A stretch of 64,000 bases of DNA from Chitinophagales bacterium (GTDB lineage: Bacteria; Bacteroidota; Bacteroidia; Chitinophagales; LD1): positions 1 through 64,000 of the forward strand of contig JAEUVA010000024.1 of the NCBI GenBank assembly GCA_016787045.1, in the 5' to 3' direction. Positions 34,646 to 43,197 of the stretch are shown piece by piece. The first letter of the stretch is position 1. Each line of letters starts with the position of its first letter. The translations under genes were made by a program, and so were the position numbers. Below the pieces are notes generated by a model that had not been told where the DNA came from, did no database searches, and worked only from the letters and a program-made list of their open reading frames with translations.

Positions 34646-35566
34646 TTAAGCAAAAACTTCTTTCAGTTTTTCAATCAGTCCTTTTTTCTCTTGCAGTTCA
34701 TCAAAGCGGGGTTGCTGCAATCGCTGCACAAACTCTTTCTCGTCAATTACGCGGTGTTTGTACGAAATTGTTTTGGTACGTTTCACATTGCCCGGGTTTT
34801 TCCACGGATTGAACTGCATATAAAAATCCACATCTACCTCCAGCACTTCCACCTCTTCCATGCTCTTTGATGGATTCATGTGGTAATGGATAGAAGGCAT
34901 TTCGGAGGGTATGCAGATAAGTTGAATAGCCAAACGCAAATCACCTGTTTTATTGATAGCGGAGTAGTGTACAATGCTATCATCCAAAATCACACAATCA
35001 CCGGCTTTGGTTTCTAAAGGCACTAAGTGATTTTCAATAATTTCTTTTTTGATGTTATCTAACTCCCACGGAATCATGGGCCCGCGCACTTCGCCAAATC
35101 GCTTGTGGCTGCCGGGTACCACTTGTAGTGTTCCATTTTCAATGGTTGAATCTACCAACGGGCACCATATAGAAACGGTAAAGCATTTGCGTTCATCGGC
35201 AAAGGCCCAGTTTTGGTGCAAGGGTACTTCTCCGGTATCGGTTTGCTTGCGAATGTAGTTGGCAATAATGGGTTTGTAATCGGCCAAAAGGCGTTTCATA
35301 TGTGGCTTAAAATAATCGGTGATGATGTTGAACACCATCTGCTTGTACTCGGGGTTCTTATCAATGAATGTGAAATCGTATGTTACCAAGCGGCTATTTT
35401 CCACTCCGGTTTCTTCAGCAGATATTTGTCCGCCACTTTTGGGCAGTGTGTCAAAAAATTTTTGCTTCAGTTCAGCTACTTCTTGTGGTGTAATAAAAGG
35501 CACACATACATAACCGTTTTTTACAAATTGTTCATTCAGTAGGGCATCATTCAAAACTCCACGCAT
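34646..35566 (-). CDS. PhyH family protein with HxN in place of HxD (first gene of the array)
   Basis: A 306-residue PhyH-family protein. The facial-triad position reads His117-Gln-Asn119 (LHQNWAFADE) where every other domain in the array has HQD. The distal His200 (SIVHYSAINK) and Arg211 (DLRLAIQLI) are kept, as are VPFITPQEVAELK near the N-terminus and the KKGLIEKLKEVFA tail. The codon is AAC at 35210-35212. Asp-to-Asn may abolish or alter iron binding, so the protein could be a pseudo-enzyme or use a different chemistry. The gap to the permease gene is 62 nt, the largest within the operon, so an internal promoter is possible. Confidence 0.86.
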   Translation of the reverse strand: MRGVLNDALLNEQFVKNGYVCVPFITPQEVAELKQKFFDTLPKSGGQISAEETGVENSRLVTYDFTFIDKNPEYKQMVFNIITDYFKPHMKRLLADYKPIIANYIRKQTDTGEVPLHQNWAFADERKCFTVSIWCPLVDSTIENGTLQVVPGSHKRFGEVRGPMIPWELDNIKKEIIENHLVPLETKAGDCVILDDSIVHYSAINKTGDLRLAIQLICIPSEMPSIHYHMNPSKSMEEVEVLEVDVDFYMQFNPWKNPGNVKRTKTISYKHRVIDEKEFVQRLQQPRFDELQEKKGLIEKLKEVFA

Positions 35567-35628
35567 AGTTTAAATAATTATGGTGGTGAAGATAAGCAAA
35601 ACGAACAGAGTAAAATCAATGATCTACG

Positions 35629-36465
35629 TCAGGCGTGATCCACTATTTCGTCTTCTACGCGGGTAAGGTACCAGCAACCGGCTAATGCCATCAAAACTAT
35701 TGTGGCTACTGCCGGAAAATACTGCCAAACCGGAAATGGCTCCCCTAAAAGTGCAAACCGGTAACCCTCTATAATGCCCGCCATAGGGTTGAGGTAAACC
35801 AAAAAATGATATTGCGGTGGAATAATGGTAGTAGGGAAAAACACAGGCGTAAACCATATCGCAATTCCTAAAAGCGGAAGAATGATTTGGTTGAGGTCAC
35901 GATAGCGAACGTTTAGCGCATTCATCCAAAAAGCAACTGCCAAACCACACATTATGTTGAGTGCCACAAACAGCGGAAGTGTTAAAATACCCACCCCCGG
36001 AAAATGGAGCACAACCATCATCATTACACCCAATATGAGTAAAGATGCCCCCAACTCTACCATAGCCACCAGCACTTTTGATAATGGCAAAATCATTTTT
36101 GGGAAATACATTTTACGAATCAGGTTTTGCCGCTGCACAATGGCTGTGGAAGCATTAGAAGCTATATTTTGAAAAAAATTCCATGCCACCATGCCGCTAA
36201 AAGCAAATAGAAAGTAAGGGGAGCTGGTTTTTATATTCAATAAAAAGTTAAATAATACAGTGAATACTGATAGGATAACCAGCGGACGAAGCACTACCCA
36301 CGCCAGCCCAAAATAGGTTTGTGCGTATTGGGTTTTTATTTCTTGCCAAGCAAAGACCCATATCAAACTGCGGTACTTTACCATCTCGTTCCAGTACTCG
36401 CTTATACTGAGTGGATCGGGAGTAATCACCTTTACAGGTTTGGGGTTTGTAGAAATGGTTTCCAT
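35629..36465 (-). CDS. Polysaccharide ABC exporter permease (Wzm/TagG type)
   Basis: A 278-residue ABC-2 type membrane permease. It has the RSLIWVFAWQEIKTQYAQTYFGLAWVVLRPL N-terminal cytoplasmic signature of Wzm/TagG exporters (split here as AWQEIKTQYAQTYFG and LAWVVLRPL), six membrane spans, and MVAWNFFQNIASNASTAIV and NVRYRDLNQIILPLLGIAIW motifs. Such permeases move undecaprenyl-linked glycan (O-antigen, teichoic or capsule) across the inner membrane with a Wzt ATPase. No Wzt is found in the operon or window, so it must come from elsewhere. It follows the TMTC-like gene by 2 nt. Confidence 0.92.
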   Translation of the reverse strand: METISTNPKPVKVITPDPLSISEYWNEMVKYRSLIWVFAWQEIKTQYAQTYFGLAWVVLRPLVILSVFTVLFNFLLNIKTSSPYFLFAFSGMVAWNFFQNIASNASTAIVQRQNLIRKMYFPKMILPLSKVLVAMVELGASLLILGVMMMVVLHFPGVGILTLPLFVALNIMCGLAVAFWMNALNVRYRDLNQIILPLLGIAIWFTPVFFPTTIIPPQYHFLVYLNPMAGIIEGYRFALLGEPFPVWQYFPAVATIVLMALAGCWYLTRVEDEIVDHA

Positions 36466-36467
36466 GC

Positions 36468-39284
36468 TTATCGCTTCAATGTTTTTTCAAGTTCCACAAT
36501 GGTTTGTTTCAACTTAAGGTCATTAGGTAGCAACAGTTGCGTTTTCCGAAAGTAATATAATGCGCTGTCGTTCTTCTGCTGGCTCAAAAATATTTTGGCC
36601 GTATTGATGTACGGCTCAAATGCATAAGGGAAAAGTTGTGTGGCTCTGCGGTTTACGCTTACGGCATTATCATAATCTTTGAGCATAAAATAGCTGAAAC
36701 TAAGATTGGCATACACCGATTGGTTTTGCGGAAACTTACTCAGGTATTTTTCATACAGCGGAATAGCCCCTGCAAAATCTTTTTTCTCATACAAAATGGA
36801 TGCCATGTCTAAACAGGGCACTACAAAATTACTATCTAACTCAATCGTTTTTTTGTAGCTGGCAAAAGCTTCATCGGGCTTGCCGAGCATCAGGTAGCAC
36901 TGCCCCATATCAAACCAAGGGTTTTTGTAGTCGGGCACAATTTCTGCGCTGCGCTTGAGGTGAATAATTGCTTCTTCTGCATACTTGGTGCGCTTAGGTT
37001 GGTCAGTTGCTTTTTTGGCTTCTATCAGCAAAGTTACCCCCAGCATATCTTGCCCTTTGGCAGAGTTTTCTAAGTGTTTAATGTCATTGCGATATAGCGT
37101 CAATTCGTTTTTCCAATCGGTATTGCGGGCAATGGTCATGCCGGTATAAAGCAAAAGGATAGCAGCCAATATTCCTTTTTGTGTAGCAGAAAAATGATGA
37201 ACGGATAATTTGCCAGATGCTTCCTGCTTGAATACAAAAAAGAAAAGTGCCGTTAATGCAGTAGCAGTTCCCAGTGTGGGAACAAACAAAAAACGGTCGG
37301 CCATTACACCGGGTACCACGGTTACTACGTTGGTGTATGATGCAATACTGATGGTGTAAAACAATAACCCGAAACCGGCTAACTTTTTTTCAGTTGTAAT
37401 TAACCAGAGGCCAGCAGCCAACAACAAGCCATAAACGAGTAATCCCAATACCGCAATTCCATCTGTCCACTGGCGCGGCACAATTTCTTTGTATCCATAA
37501 TAAAATCGCATAGGGTAGGGCAGTACCGATAACTTCAAGTACCGCAATAAAACATCGGCTGCAGTGCCTATTTTCTCGCTCATAGGCGATAGCCGGTTTA
37601 CGGGTGTTTCCATAAACTGCACGGGGCGGTTTAGGTTTTTTGGTGTGATGTTTACCGGATTTTGCCAATTGATCTTAGCAAGCGCTTCGTTTGTTTTTGG
37701 CGCGTTAGATGGAAAAGTAACAGAGTTCCAAGATAGTAGTAGTGCTACCCAAACCATGGCTACCGATACATATTCGGCAAACTTAGAATGTATGTTTTTA
37801 ATCAGAATATAAACTAACGCAGCCACGTAAGGCACAAGCAAGTACAAAAGAGTATTACTAATCGGATTTCCGTTGATGACTAACCAAGCTACGTATACAA
37901 ATCCAATACTCAAAAAACTAATTCCTGCATAAGTTGTCCATTTATAATTTTTAAATGTCAATGCCGCAAAAAGTAGAACCACCACAATTCCCCAGTAAAA
38001 ATTACTATGCCAGCCACCTATGGTTAAGATTAACAATAGTGAAAAAAGAACAATGTATAATGCGGGTTTTTTTGCTGTGGCAAGTAGCATGGTGCCGGTG
38101 GCTAACACATTTACAAAGAGAAAAGCAGTGCTGATTTCGCACCACATACCTGCACAAAGTAGTGCAGTTGCATAACCCAAAAATAAAATAGGTTTTGCGT
38201 CAGCTTGCACGGCAACAAACAGCGCGCTTAATATAAAAATGCCTGCATACAAAAGGGCTGTATTGGCGTAATACATACCAGCAAAAAACACAGCTAAGCT
38301 TACGATCAAAAGACCAAAGTAAGTGAAGTAAAATGCCGGCTGTGTGTACAATTTTGACCGACTTGCCTCATCATTAGATTGCAACTCAATTTGTGGCTTC
38401 ATCAAAACATTAATCACCTGTTTTTTCTGTTCGCTCCAAAAGTTTAGAAGGTATGCCTTTTGTATCAACAAATAGATAAAAGTTACTACACCGTACGTGC
38501 CTCCAATAACTATCATGCGGCTGCTGATATTCGGCAGGTTTAGCACCGGAAACATCACCACGGCCAAAGTTAAATACAGCGCAGTAACCTCGTACCATCT
38601 TACGTTTCTGAAAATTAGTAGCGAAGCAGGTATAAATATGATGAAGGTGGTAGCCGTTTGCTTAGATAGTAACGCAATGAGAAATGATAATGCTGCCACC
38701 GGCAACCAGAGCCATCTCTTTGGTTTGTCGGTATCTGCAAAAAGCAGTGTAGCTTTCCACGCAAGTAATGAAAAAATAACAGCCAATAACTCATCTCTGT
38801 TTTTGATACTGGCTACTACCTCGGTATGTATGGGGTGAGCTGCAAAAAGCAGTGTGATAATAAAAGGAACCAATGGCGAATATTCTTGCAGTAGTTGACG
38901 CAGTACACTCAATAGCAATACGCACAGCAAACCATAAAACAGCACATTGAAAAAATGGCTCCCACTTGCTTTTTCACCAAAAAACTGGTGCTCAATGGCA
39001 AAGCTGACTAATACAATAGGGCGGTATTCATAAGCAAAGCCCGCTTTGTCTTTATAGTATGGTTCTTTAAAAATATCGGCAATGGCCGATATGCCTTTAG
39101 AAGTAAGCCGATGGTTTTGAGTAACGAGGGTATCATCTATGTTGTAGCCGTTGGGCAACGTGTTGAAATACAAAAACATACTAAACAAAAACACGGTTAG
39201 CCATTGCCATTTGCCCGTGGCGGCATCTAACCAGTTCGTTGAAACGGTTTCTTTTTTAGGAGGTGTTCTTTTAGCAGCTGTCAT
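36468..39284 (-). CDS. TMTC/O-mannosyltransferase-like multi-TM protein with C-terminal TPR repeats
   Basis: A 938-residue membrane protein. The N-terminus has the lumen-facing acidic motif of GT-C glycosyltransferases (GYNIDDTLVTQNHRLTSKG, residues about 47-65; Asp-Asp pair). About 15 to 18 hydrophobic spans follow to about residue 770, with a long insertion of extra spans (about 250-470). From about 780 to 938 there are four or five TPR units (PWFDMGQCYLMLGKPDEAF, YLSKFPQNQSVYANLSFSY). The layout matches the TMTC/DUF1736 group of O-mannosyl transferases with TPR, in a bacterial form. It is likely to attach a sugar from a polyprenyl carrier to protein or glycan. Second gene of the operon. 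Confidence 0.8.
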   Translation of the reverse strand: MTAAKRTPPKKETVSTNWLDAATGKWQWLTVFLFSMFLYFNTLPNGYNIDDTLVTQNHRLTSKGISAIADIFKEPYYKDKAGFAYEYRPIVLVSFAIEHQFFGEKASGSHFFNVLFYGLLCVLLLSVLRQLLQEYSPLVPFIITLLFAAHPIHTEVVASIKNRDELLAVIFSLLAWKATLLFADTDKPKRWLWLPVAALSFLIALLSKQTATTFIIFIPASLLIFRNVRWYEVTALYLTLAVVMFPVLNLPNISSRMIVIGGTYGVVTFIYLLIQKAYLLNFWSEQKKQVINVLMKPQIELQSNDEASRSKLYTQPAFYFTYFGLLIVSLAVFFAGMYYANTALLYAGIFILSALFVAVQADAKPILFLGYATALLCAGMWCEISTAFLFVNVLATGTMLLATAKKPALYIVLFSLLLILTIGGWHSNFYWGIVVVLLFAALTFKNYKWTTYAGISFLSIGFVYVAWLVINGNPISNTLLYLLVPYVAALVYILIKNIHSKFAEYVSVAMVWVALLLSWNSVTFPSNAPKTNEALAKINWQNPVNITPKNLNRPVQFMETPVNRLSPMSEKIGTAADVLLRYLKLSVLPYPMRFYYGYKEIVPRQWTDGIAVLGLLVYGLLLAAGLWLITTEKKLAGFGLLFYTISIASYTNVVTVVPGVMADRFLFVPTLGTATALTALFFFVFKQEASGKLSVHHFSATQKGILAAILLLYTGMTIARNTDWKNELTLYRNDIKHLENSAKGQDMLGVTLLIEAKKATDQPKRTKYAEEAIIHLKRSAEIVPDYKNPWFDMGQCYLMLGKPDEAFASYKKTIELDSNFVVPCLDMASILYEKKDFAGAIPLYEKYLSKFPQNQSVYANLSFSYFMLKDYDNAVSVNRRATQLFPYAFEPYINTAKIFLSQQKNDSALYYFRKTQLLLPNDLKLKQTIVELEKTLKR

Positions 39285-39285
39285 T

Positions 39286-40392
39286 TTATTTTACACGGTA
39301 TTCAAACAGGTTGCCATAAATAGATTGTACTTGCGCTATCACCTCTGCCCGGTCTGTAATCATTACTTTTCTGTTTTGCTGAGCTAACAGTAGAGCAATT
39401 TTTAAACGCTGCGATTCATCGATAAAAACAGTACCAGCTTTGTAAGCTACACCGTCTATTTCAATACATTCATCCGGTTTGTGCGCTTTCAAAAGGGTTT
39501 GTATTTGAAAATGCAAATGTTGTTCATTCACTTTATCTGTTGCTGATGCCAATGGCAGCGGTTGTTGTACGGTATCTGCAAATTTTTGAAGCGCACGGTT
39601 ATCACGCGGAAAACATGGCCCGCCAAAACCATCACCATAATTCAAATACTTGTTTCCAATACGCGAATCGGCACCTACTGCTTGCAACACTTTTGTTACA
39701 TCTGCTCCGGCTTTTATCGCCAAATCGCCAATAGAATTTGCAAACGAAATTTTAGTGGTTAAAAAACAATTAGTGGCCAGCTTGGCAATTTCTGCACTTA
39801 ATCTATCCATCCGGTGAACCGTAGGCGTGCTTTGGCAAAAACTGAGATGTAGCTCTTCAATTGCATTGCCTACGCTTTCATTTTCTTCTCCAATTAAAAT
39901 TACATCCGGGTTTTGCTGATTGCGGATAATGCTGCCTTGTGCAATAAATTCCGGATTGTAACTAACAGTATAATTATGAGGATTCAATTTAGCTGCCAAC
40001 GTATTGCAATAGCCCGGCATAGTGGTACAGCCAATCACCAAATGTTTAGTAGAAGTTGGCTTGGGTAGCGATAAAAGTTGTTCGGCAATTCGCTCTATTT
40101 GCTCGTGGTTGTAGCTGCCATCGGGCAGTGCCGGTGTAGCTACAAAAACAAAAATTAAATCAGTACCCAAAGCAGTTGAAAGATCAGTACTTGCAAAAAA
40201 GTTTTTTGCTTCTTGCAAATATTCATTGACCAGTGGCTCGGGCGAGCGAAAAGCTTTTTGGTTAATACTCAAAACATAATCTTCACTCACATCTACACCG
40301 GTAACAAAGTACCCACTACGCTCCGCATTCAGTGCAAAGCACAAGCCAAGTTTACCAATACCAATTACACCAATTTTCTTTTCAGCATTCAT
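39286..40392 (-). CDS. UDP-glucose/GDP-mannose dehydrogenase family protein
   Basis: A 368-residue NAD-dependent nucleotide-sugar dehydrogenase, first gene of the eight-gene operon. The NAD-binding motif GVIGIGKLGLCFALNAERSG occupies 8-27; the catalytic cysteine is in GDGFGGPCFPRDNRAL (about 255-270); SYNPEFIAQGS and the catalytic Lys region AKLATNCFLTTKISFANSI are kept. The C-terminal domain is short compared with classic UGD (about 390-440), which is common in this subfamily. It should make a UDP- or GDP-uronic acid or amino-sugar acid feeding the glycan made and exported by the genes downstream. A weak TAAACTTG box lies 39-46 nt upstream (40432-40439). Confidence 0.88.
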   Translation of the reverse strand: MNAEKKIGVIGIGKLGLCFALNAERSGYFVTGVDVSEDYVLSINQKAFRSPEPLVNEYLQEAKNFFASTDLSTALGTDLIFVFVATPALPDGSYNHEQIERIAEQLLSLPKPTSTKHLVIGCTTMPGYCNTLAAKLNPHNYTVSYNPEFIAQGSIIRNQQNPDVILIGEENESVGNAIEELHLSFCQSTPTVHRMDRLSAEIAKLATNCFLTTKISFANSIGDLAIKAGADVTKVLQAVGADSRIGNKYLNYGDGFGGPCFPRDNRALQKFADTVQQPLPLASATDKVNEQHLHFQIQTLLKAHKPDECIEIDGVAYKAGTVFIDESQRLKIALLLAQQNRKVMITDRAEVIAQVQSIYGNLFEYRVK

Positions 40393-40483
40393 TGTTCTGA
40401 GCCGCTACTTACCAAAAGCCATTGTACTTTGCAAGTTTAGGATAAAGAACCAAACTGTCATTTTTGTGTTTAATCAATCGCTC

Positions 40484-40491
40484 TACATTCG
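40484..40491 (+). promoter_or_regulatory. Variant -7 box (TACATTCG) before ctaA
   Basis: TACATTCG lies 9 nt before the ATG at 40501, so the transcript would begin at or near the start codon. Same octamer as at 8057. Confidence 0.4.
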
Positions 40492-40500
40492 CCTTAAATT

Positions 40501-41568
40501 ATGGTTATGGACAGTACTGCAAGAAAATGGATAGGAACATGGTTGCTCATTGGTTGTGTGATGGTATTTTTTCAGGTGATGGTAGGCGGAGTAACGCGGC
40601 TTACCGAGTCGGGCTTATCCATTACGGAATGGAAACCTATTAAAGGCATAGTGCCACCAACCAATGAACAAGAATGGAACGCAGAATTTGAACGTTACAA
40701 AACCATAGCACAGTACCAAACAATCAATCAGGGCATGTTGCTTAGTGAGTTTAAGTGGATTTATTTTTGGGAATACTTCCATCGGTTTTGGGCGCGGTTT
40801 ATGGGTTTTGTGTTTGCTATACCCTTTGCTTTTTTCTTATACAAAAAGTGGTTTACTAAAGACCTGATGCAAAAAACCATTCCGCTTTTTGTGTGGGGTG
40901 GTGTAATAGGAGTTTACGGTTGGATAATGGTGCGTAGCGGCTTGCGCGGTATGTATGTACCTCCCATTCACCTCAGCATTCACCTGCTGTTAGCCATGAG
41001 TTTGTTTGGATACTTGGTGTGGCTGACTACGTATGTCTGGTTGGGCGTTTCCGCAACTACGGCCATTTCAAAGTATAAAAATTTATTGTGGGTAATGCTT
41101 GTTCTTTTGTTTGTACAGGTGTTTTTTGGCGGCATTGTTTCGGGCATGAAAGCCGGCTTGGCCGCCAACGACTGGCCGCTCATCAACGGGCAACTCATTC
41201 CCGACACATTATGGCAGTTATCGCCCAATAGCAGCGGGTTTACGCAGTACAATGCACAAGATTTTTGGGGAAGAATTTTTATACAGTTTGTTCATCGTAG
41301 CACGGCATATATTATTGTTGGTTTGGTGTTTTTCTTTTGGTGGAAAAACAGAAATGCGGTAACTTCATCCACCGGCAAATTAGGTATCAATCTTTTACCG
41401 CTTACCGTTTGCTTACAAGCTATTATTGGAATATTTACTGTGGTAAATTGCGTGGGTCACATACCCGTTTTTTATGGAGTGCTGCATCAGGTAGGAGCCA
41501 TGTTGCTCATTGCTAATATGGTTTTTGTGCTGTTTCACATGCAGCAAAAAAGTACATTGGCGGTATGA
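40501..41568 (+). CDS. ctaA: Heme A synthase (COX15/CtaA)
   Basis: A 355-residue membrane enzyme that oxidises heme O to heme A for aa3-type cytochrome oxidase. It has the COX15 signature VGGVTRLTESGLSITEWKP at about residues 28-46, the heme-ligand helix EYFHRFWARFMGF, then HLSIHLLLAMSLFGYLVWL, FGGIVSGMKAGLAANDWPL and the second His pair FVHRSTAYI and VLHQVGAMLLI. Eight membrane segments. A second ATG at 40507 is possible. The overlap with the next gene is 4 nt (ATGA). It suggests aerobic respiration with heme A oxidases. Confidence 0.95.
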   Translation: MVMDSTARKWIGTWLLIGCVMVFFQVMVGGVTRLTESGLSITEWKPIKGIVPPTNEQEWNAEFERYKTIAQYQTINQGMLLSEFKWIYFWEYFHRFWARFMGFVFAIPFAFFLYKKWFTKDLMQKTIPLFVWGGVIGVYGWIMVRSGLRGMYVPPIHLSIHLLLAMSLFGYLVWLTTYVWLGVSATTAISKYKNLLWVMLVLLFVQVFFGGIVSGMKAGLAANDWPLINGQLIPDTLWQLSPNSSGFTQYNAQDFWGRIFIQFVHRSTAYIIVGLVFFFWWKNRNAVTSSTGKLGINLLPLTVCLQAIIGIFTVVNCVGHIPVFYGVLHQVGAMLLIANMVFVLFHMQQKSTLAV

Positions 41569-42815
41569 AGGATAAGATTCATGCCATACGCTCTGTTTTT
41601 ACAGCGGCTGTTATTGTAGCAGCGCTCGGATACTTTGTAGATATCTATGATTTGTTGCTGTTTAGCGTGATTTGGAAGCCGAGTTTAAAAGACATGGGTG
41701 TTCCTGCCGCAGAGTTGATTAGCACCGGTGAAATGCTGATCAATACTCAAATGACCGGCTTGCTGCTCGGAGGTATTTTGTGGGGAGTAATGGGCGATAA
41801 GCGAGGTAGGTTATCTGTGCTTTTTGGGTCTATTGTTACATACTCATTAGCCAACATCATGAATGGCTTTGCCAATGAAGTGTGGCACTATGCCTTGCTG
41901 CGTTTTATTGCCGGTATTGGTTTAGCCGGTGAATTAGGCGCGGGCATTACGCTGGTGGCAGAGTCGCTGCCCAAAGAAAAACGTGGATGGGGTACCATGC
42001 TGGTGGCAGCCGTGGGGGTATCGGGTGCAGTGTTTGCCGGTATGATGTGGCGGGTACTCAGCAACAATGGAGCTGATATTAGCGCCTGGCGCACGTGCTT
42101 TTTTATAGGAGGTGCCTTAGGTCTCGCATTATTAATTTTGCGCATAGGAGTTTATGAGTCGGGCATGTTTACCCAATTGGTTTCGCAACATGTAGATAGG
42201 GGTAATTTCTTTAAACTGTTTAATAATAAAGAAAGGTTTCTGCGCTACATGCGCTGCATTTTGGTGGGCTTGCCCACTTGGTTTAGTATAGGAGTATTGG
42301 TTACGTTTTGTCAGAGTTTTGCCGAGCAATTAGGCGTAGTAGGTGCTGTAGAGTCTGGCATTGCCATTATGTATGCCTACAGCGGTATTACCATAGGCGA
42401 TTTTGCAGCCGGCTACCTGAGTCAGGTGTTGAAGAGCCGCAGAAAAGCATTGTTTACTTTTTTAATGTTTACAGCGCTTGGGTTCTTAATGTACTTTAAT
42501 GCTCGTGGAGTAAGTGCGCAGTACTTTTACATGATTATCGGCTTTATTGGTTTTGGTACCGGTTTTTGGGCGGTGGTGGTCACCAATGCTGCCGAACAGT
42601 TTGGCACCAATCTGCGCAACACGGTAGCTACAACTGTACCGAACTTTATTCGCGGTTCGCTGCCATTACTTATCTTTTTGTATAAAGGTTTGCAAACCTA
42701 CTTTTCGCAGTTGCACAGCGCGGCTATTGTTGCGGTACTCTGCATTATAGTACCTATGGTTGCCGTGTACTACTCTGCCGAAACTTACGGCAAAGAGTTA
42801 GAGTATGTAGAATAA
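41565..42815 (+). CDS. Major facilitator superfamily transporter
   Basis: A 416-residue 12-TM MFS protein. Markers: VDIYDLLLFSVIW in TM1, GDKRGRLSVLFGS (motif A) between TM2 and 3, RFIAGIGLAGELGAGITLVAE in TM4 (split here as IAGIGLAGELGAGI), LRIGVYESGMF after TM6 and RNTVATTVPNFIRGSLPL in TM10-11. It resembles the metabolite:H+ symporter (MHS) group of sugar and organic-acid carriers. It starts within the last codons of ctaA, so the two are coupled. The substrate cannot be told. The pair is a functional oddity. Confidence 0.88.
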   Translation: MKDKIHAIRSVFTAAVIVAALGYFVDIYDLLLFSVIWKPSLKDMGVPAAELISTGEMLINTQMTGLLLGGILWGVMGDKRGRLSVLFGSIVTYSLANIMNGFANEVWHYALLRFIAGIGLAGELGAGITLVAESLPKEKRGWGTMLVAAVGVSGAVFAGMMWRVLSNNGADISAWRTCFFIGGALGLALLILRIGVYESGMFTQLVSQHVDRGNFFKLFNNKERFLRYMRCILVGLPTWFSIGVLVTFCQSFAEQLGVVGAVESGIAIMYAYSGITIGDFAAGYLSQVLKSRRKALFTFLMFTALGFLMYFNARGVSAQYFYMIIGFIGFGTGFWAVVVTNAAEQFGTNLRNTVATTVPNFIRGSLPLLIFLYKGLQTYFSQLHSAAIVAVLCIIVPMVAVYYSAETYGKELEYVE

Positions 42816-42816
42816 T

Positions 42817-43146
42817 TTACTTATGAAAGGTATAGTCTGTTACCAACGACCCTTGCTCGCCACTGGTACTTTGTGAAATAAGCAGATAGCCCTGCGCGCT
42901 GATTTTGTTGAGGGTTTTAACCACCGTGCGCATGTTTTCGGTTACATTTTTTTCGCTGAAAGGGAGTAACTCCACTTCCTCACTTTTACCATCTTCATAC
43001 ACAATAACAATGCGCGCATTTACATAGCCGCCACCCATGCCCACGGCACGATTGCAATCAAACACGCGCATTACGGCATATCCGTTAGGCAGCGCAAAGC
43101 CGGTCACAGCGGTCAGCAAAAACAAAACAGTAAGCACTTTTTTCAT
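42817..43146 (-). CDS. Small secreted protein, unknown
   Basis: A 109-residue exported protein with signal peptide MKKVLTVLFLLTAVTGFALP (1-20), then a conserved-looking beta-rich domain (NGYAVMRVFDCNRAVGMGG, ARIVIVYEDGKSEEVELLPF, TLNKISAQGYLLISQSTSG). No family recognised. The start at 43146 is set by the signal peptide. Its stop is 1 nt from the MFS stop. No signs of a lipobox. Confidence 0.65.
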   Translation of the reverse strand: MKKVLTVLFLLTAVTGFALPNGYAVMRVFDCNRAVGMGGGYVNARIVIVYEDGKSEEVELLPFSEKNVTENMRTVVKTLNKISAQGYLLISQSTSGEQGSLVTDYTFHK

Positions 43147-43197
43147 ACAATACAATTTAAGAGATACACACAATTGCAATTATCCCGCCAACTATTC

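Noticed and set aside
35629..35857. Short alternative-frame ORF within the Wzm permease region
   Set aside because: It is antiparallel/alternative-frame noise inside a confident permease gene.
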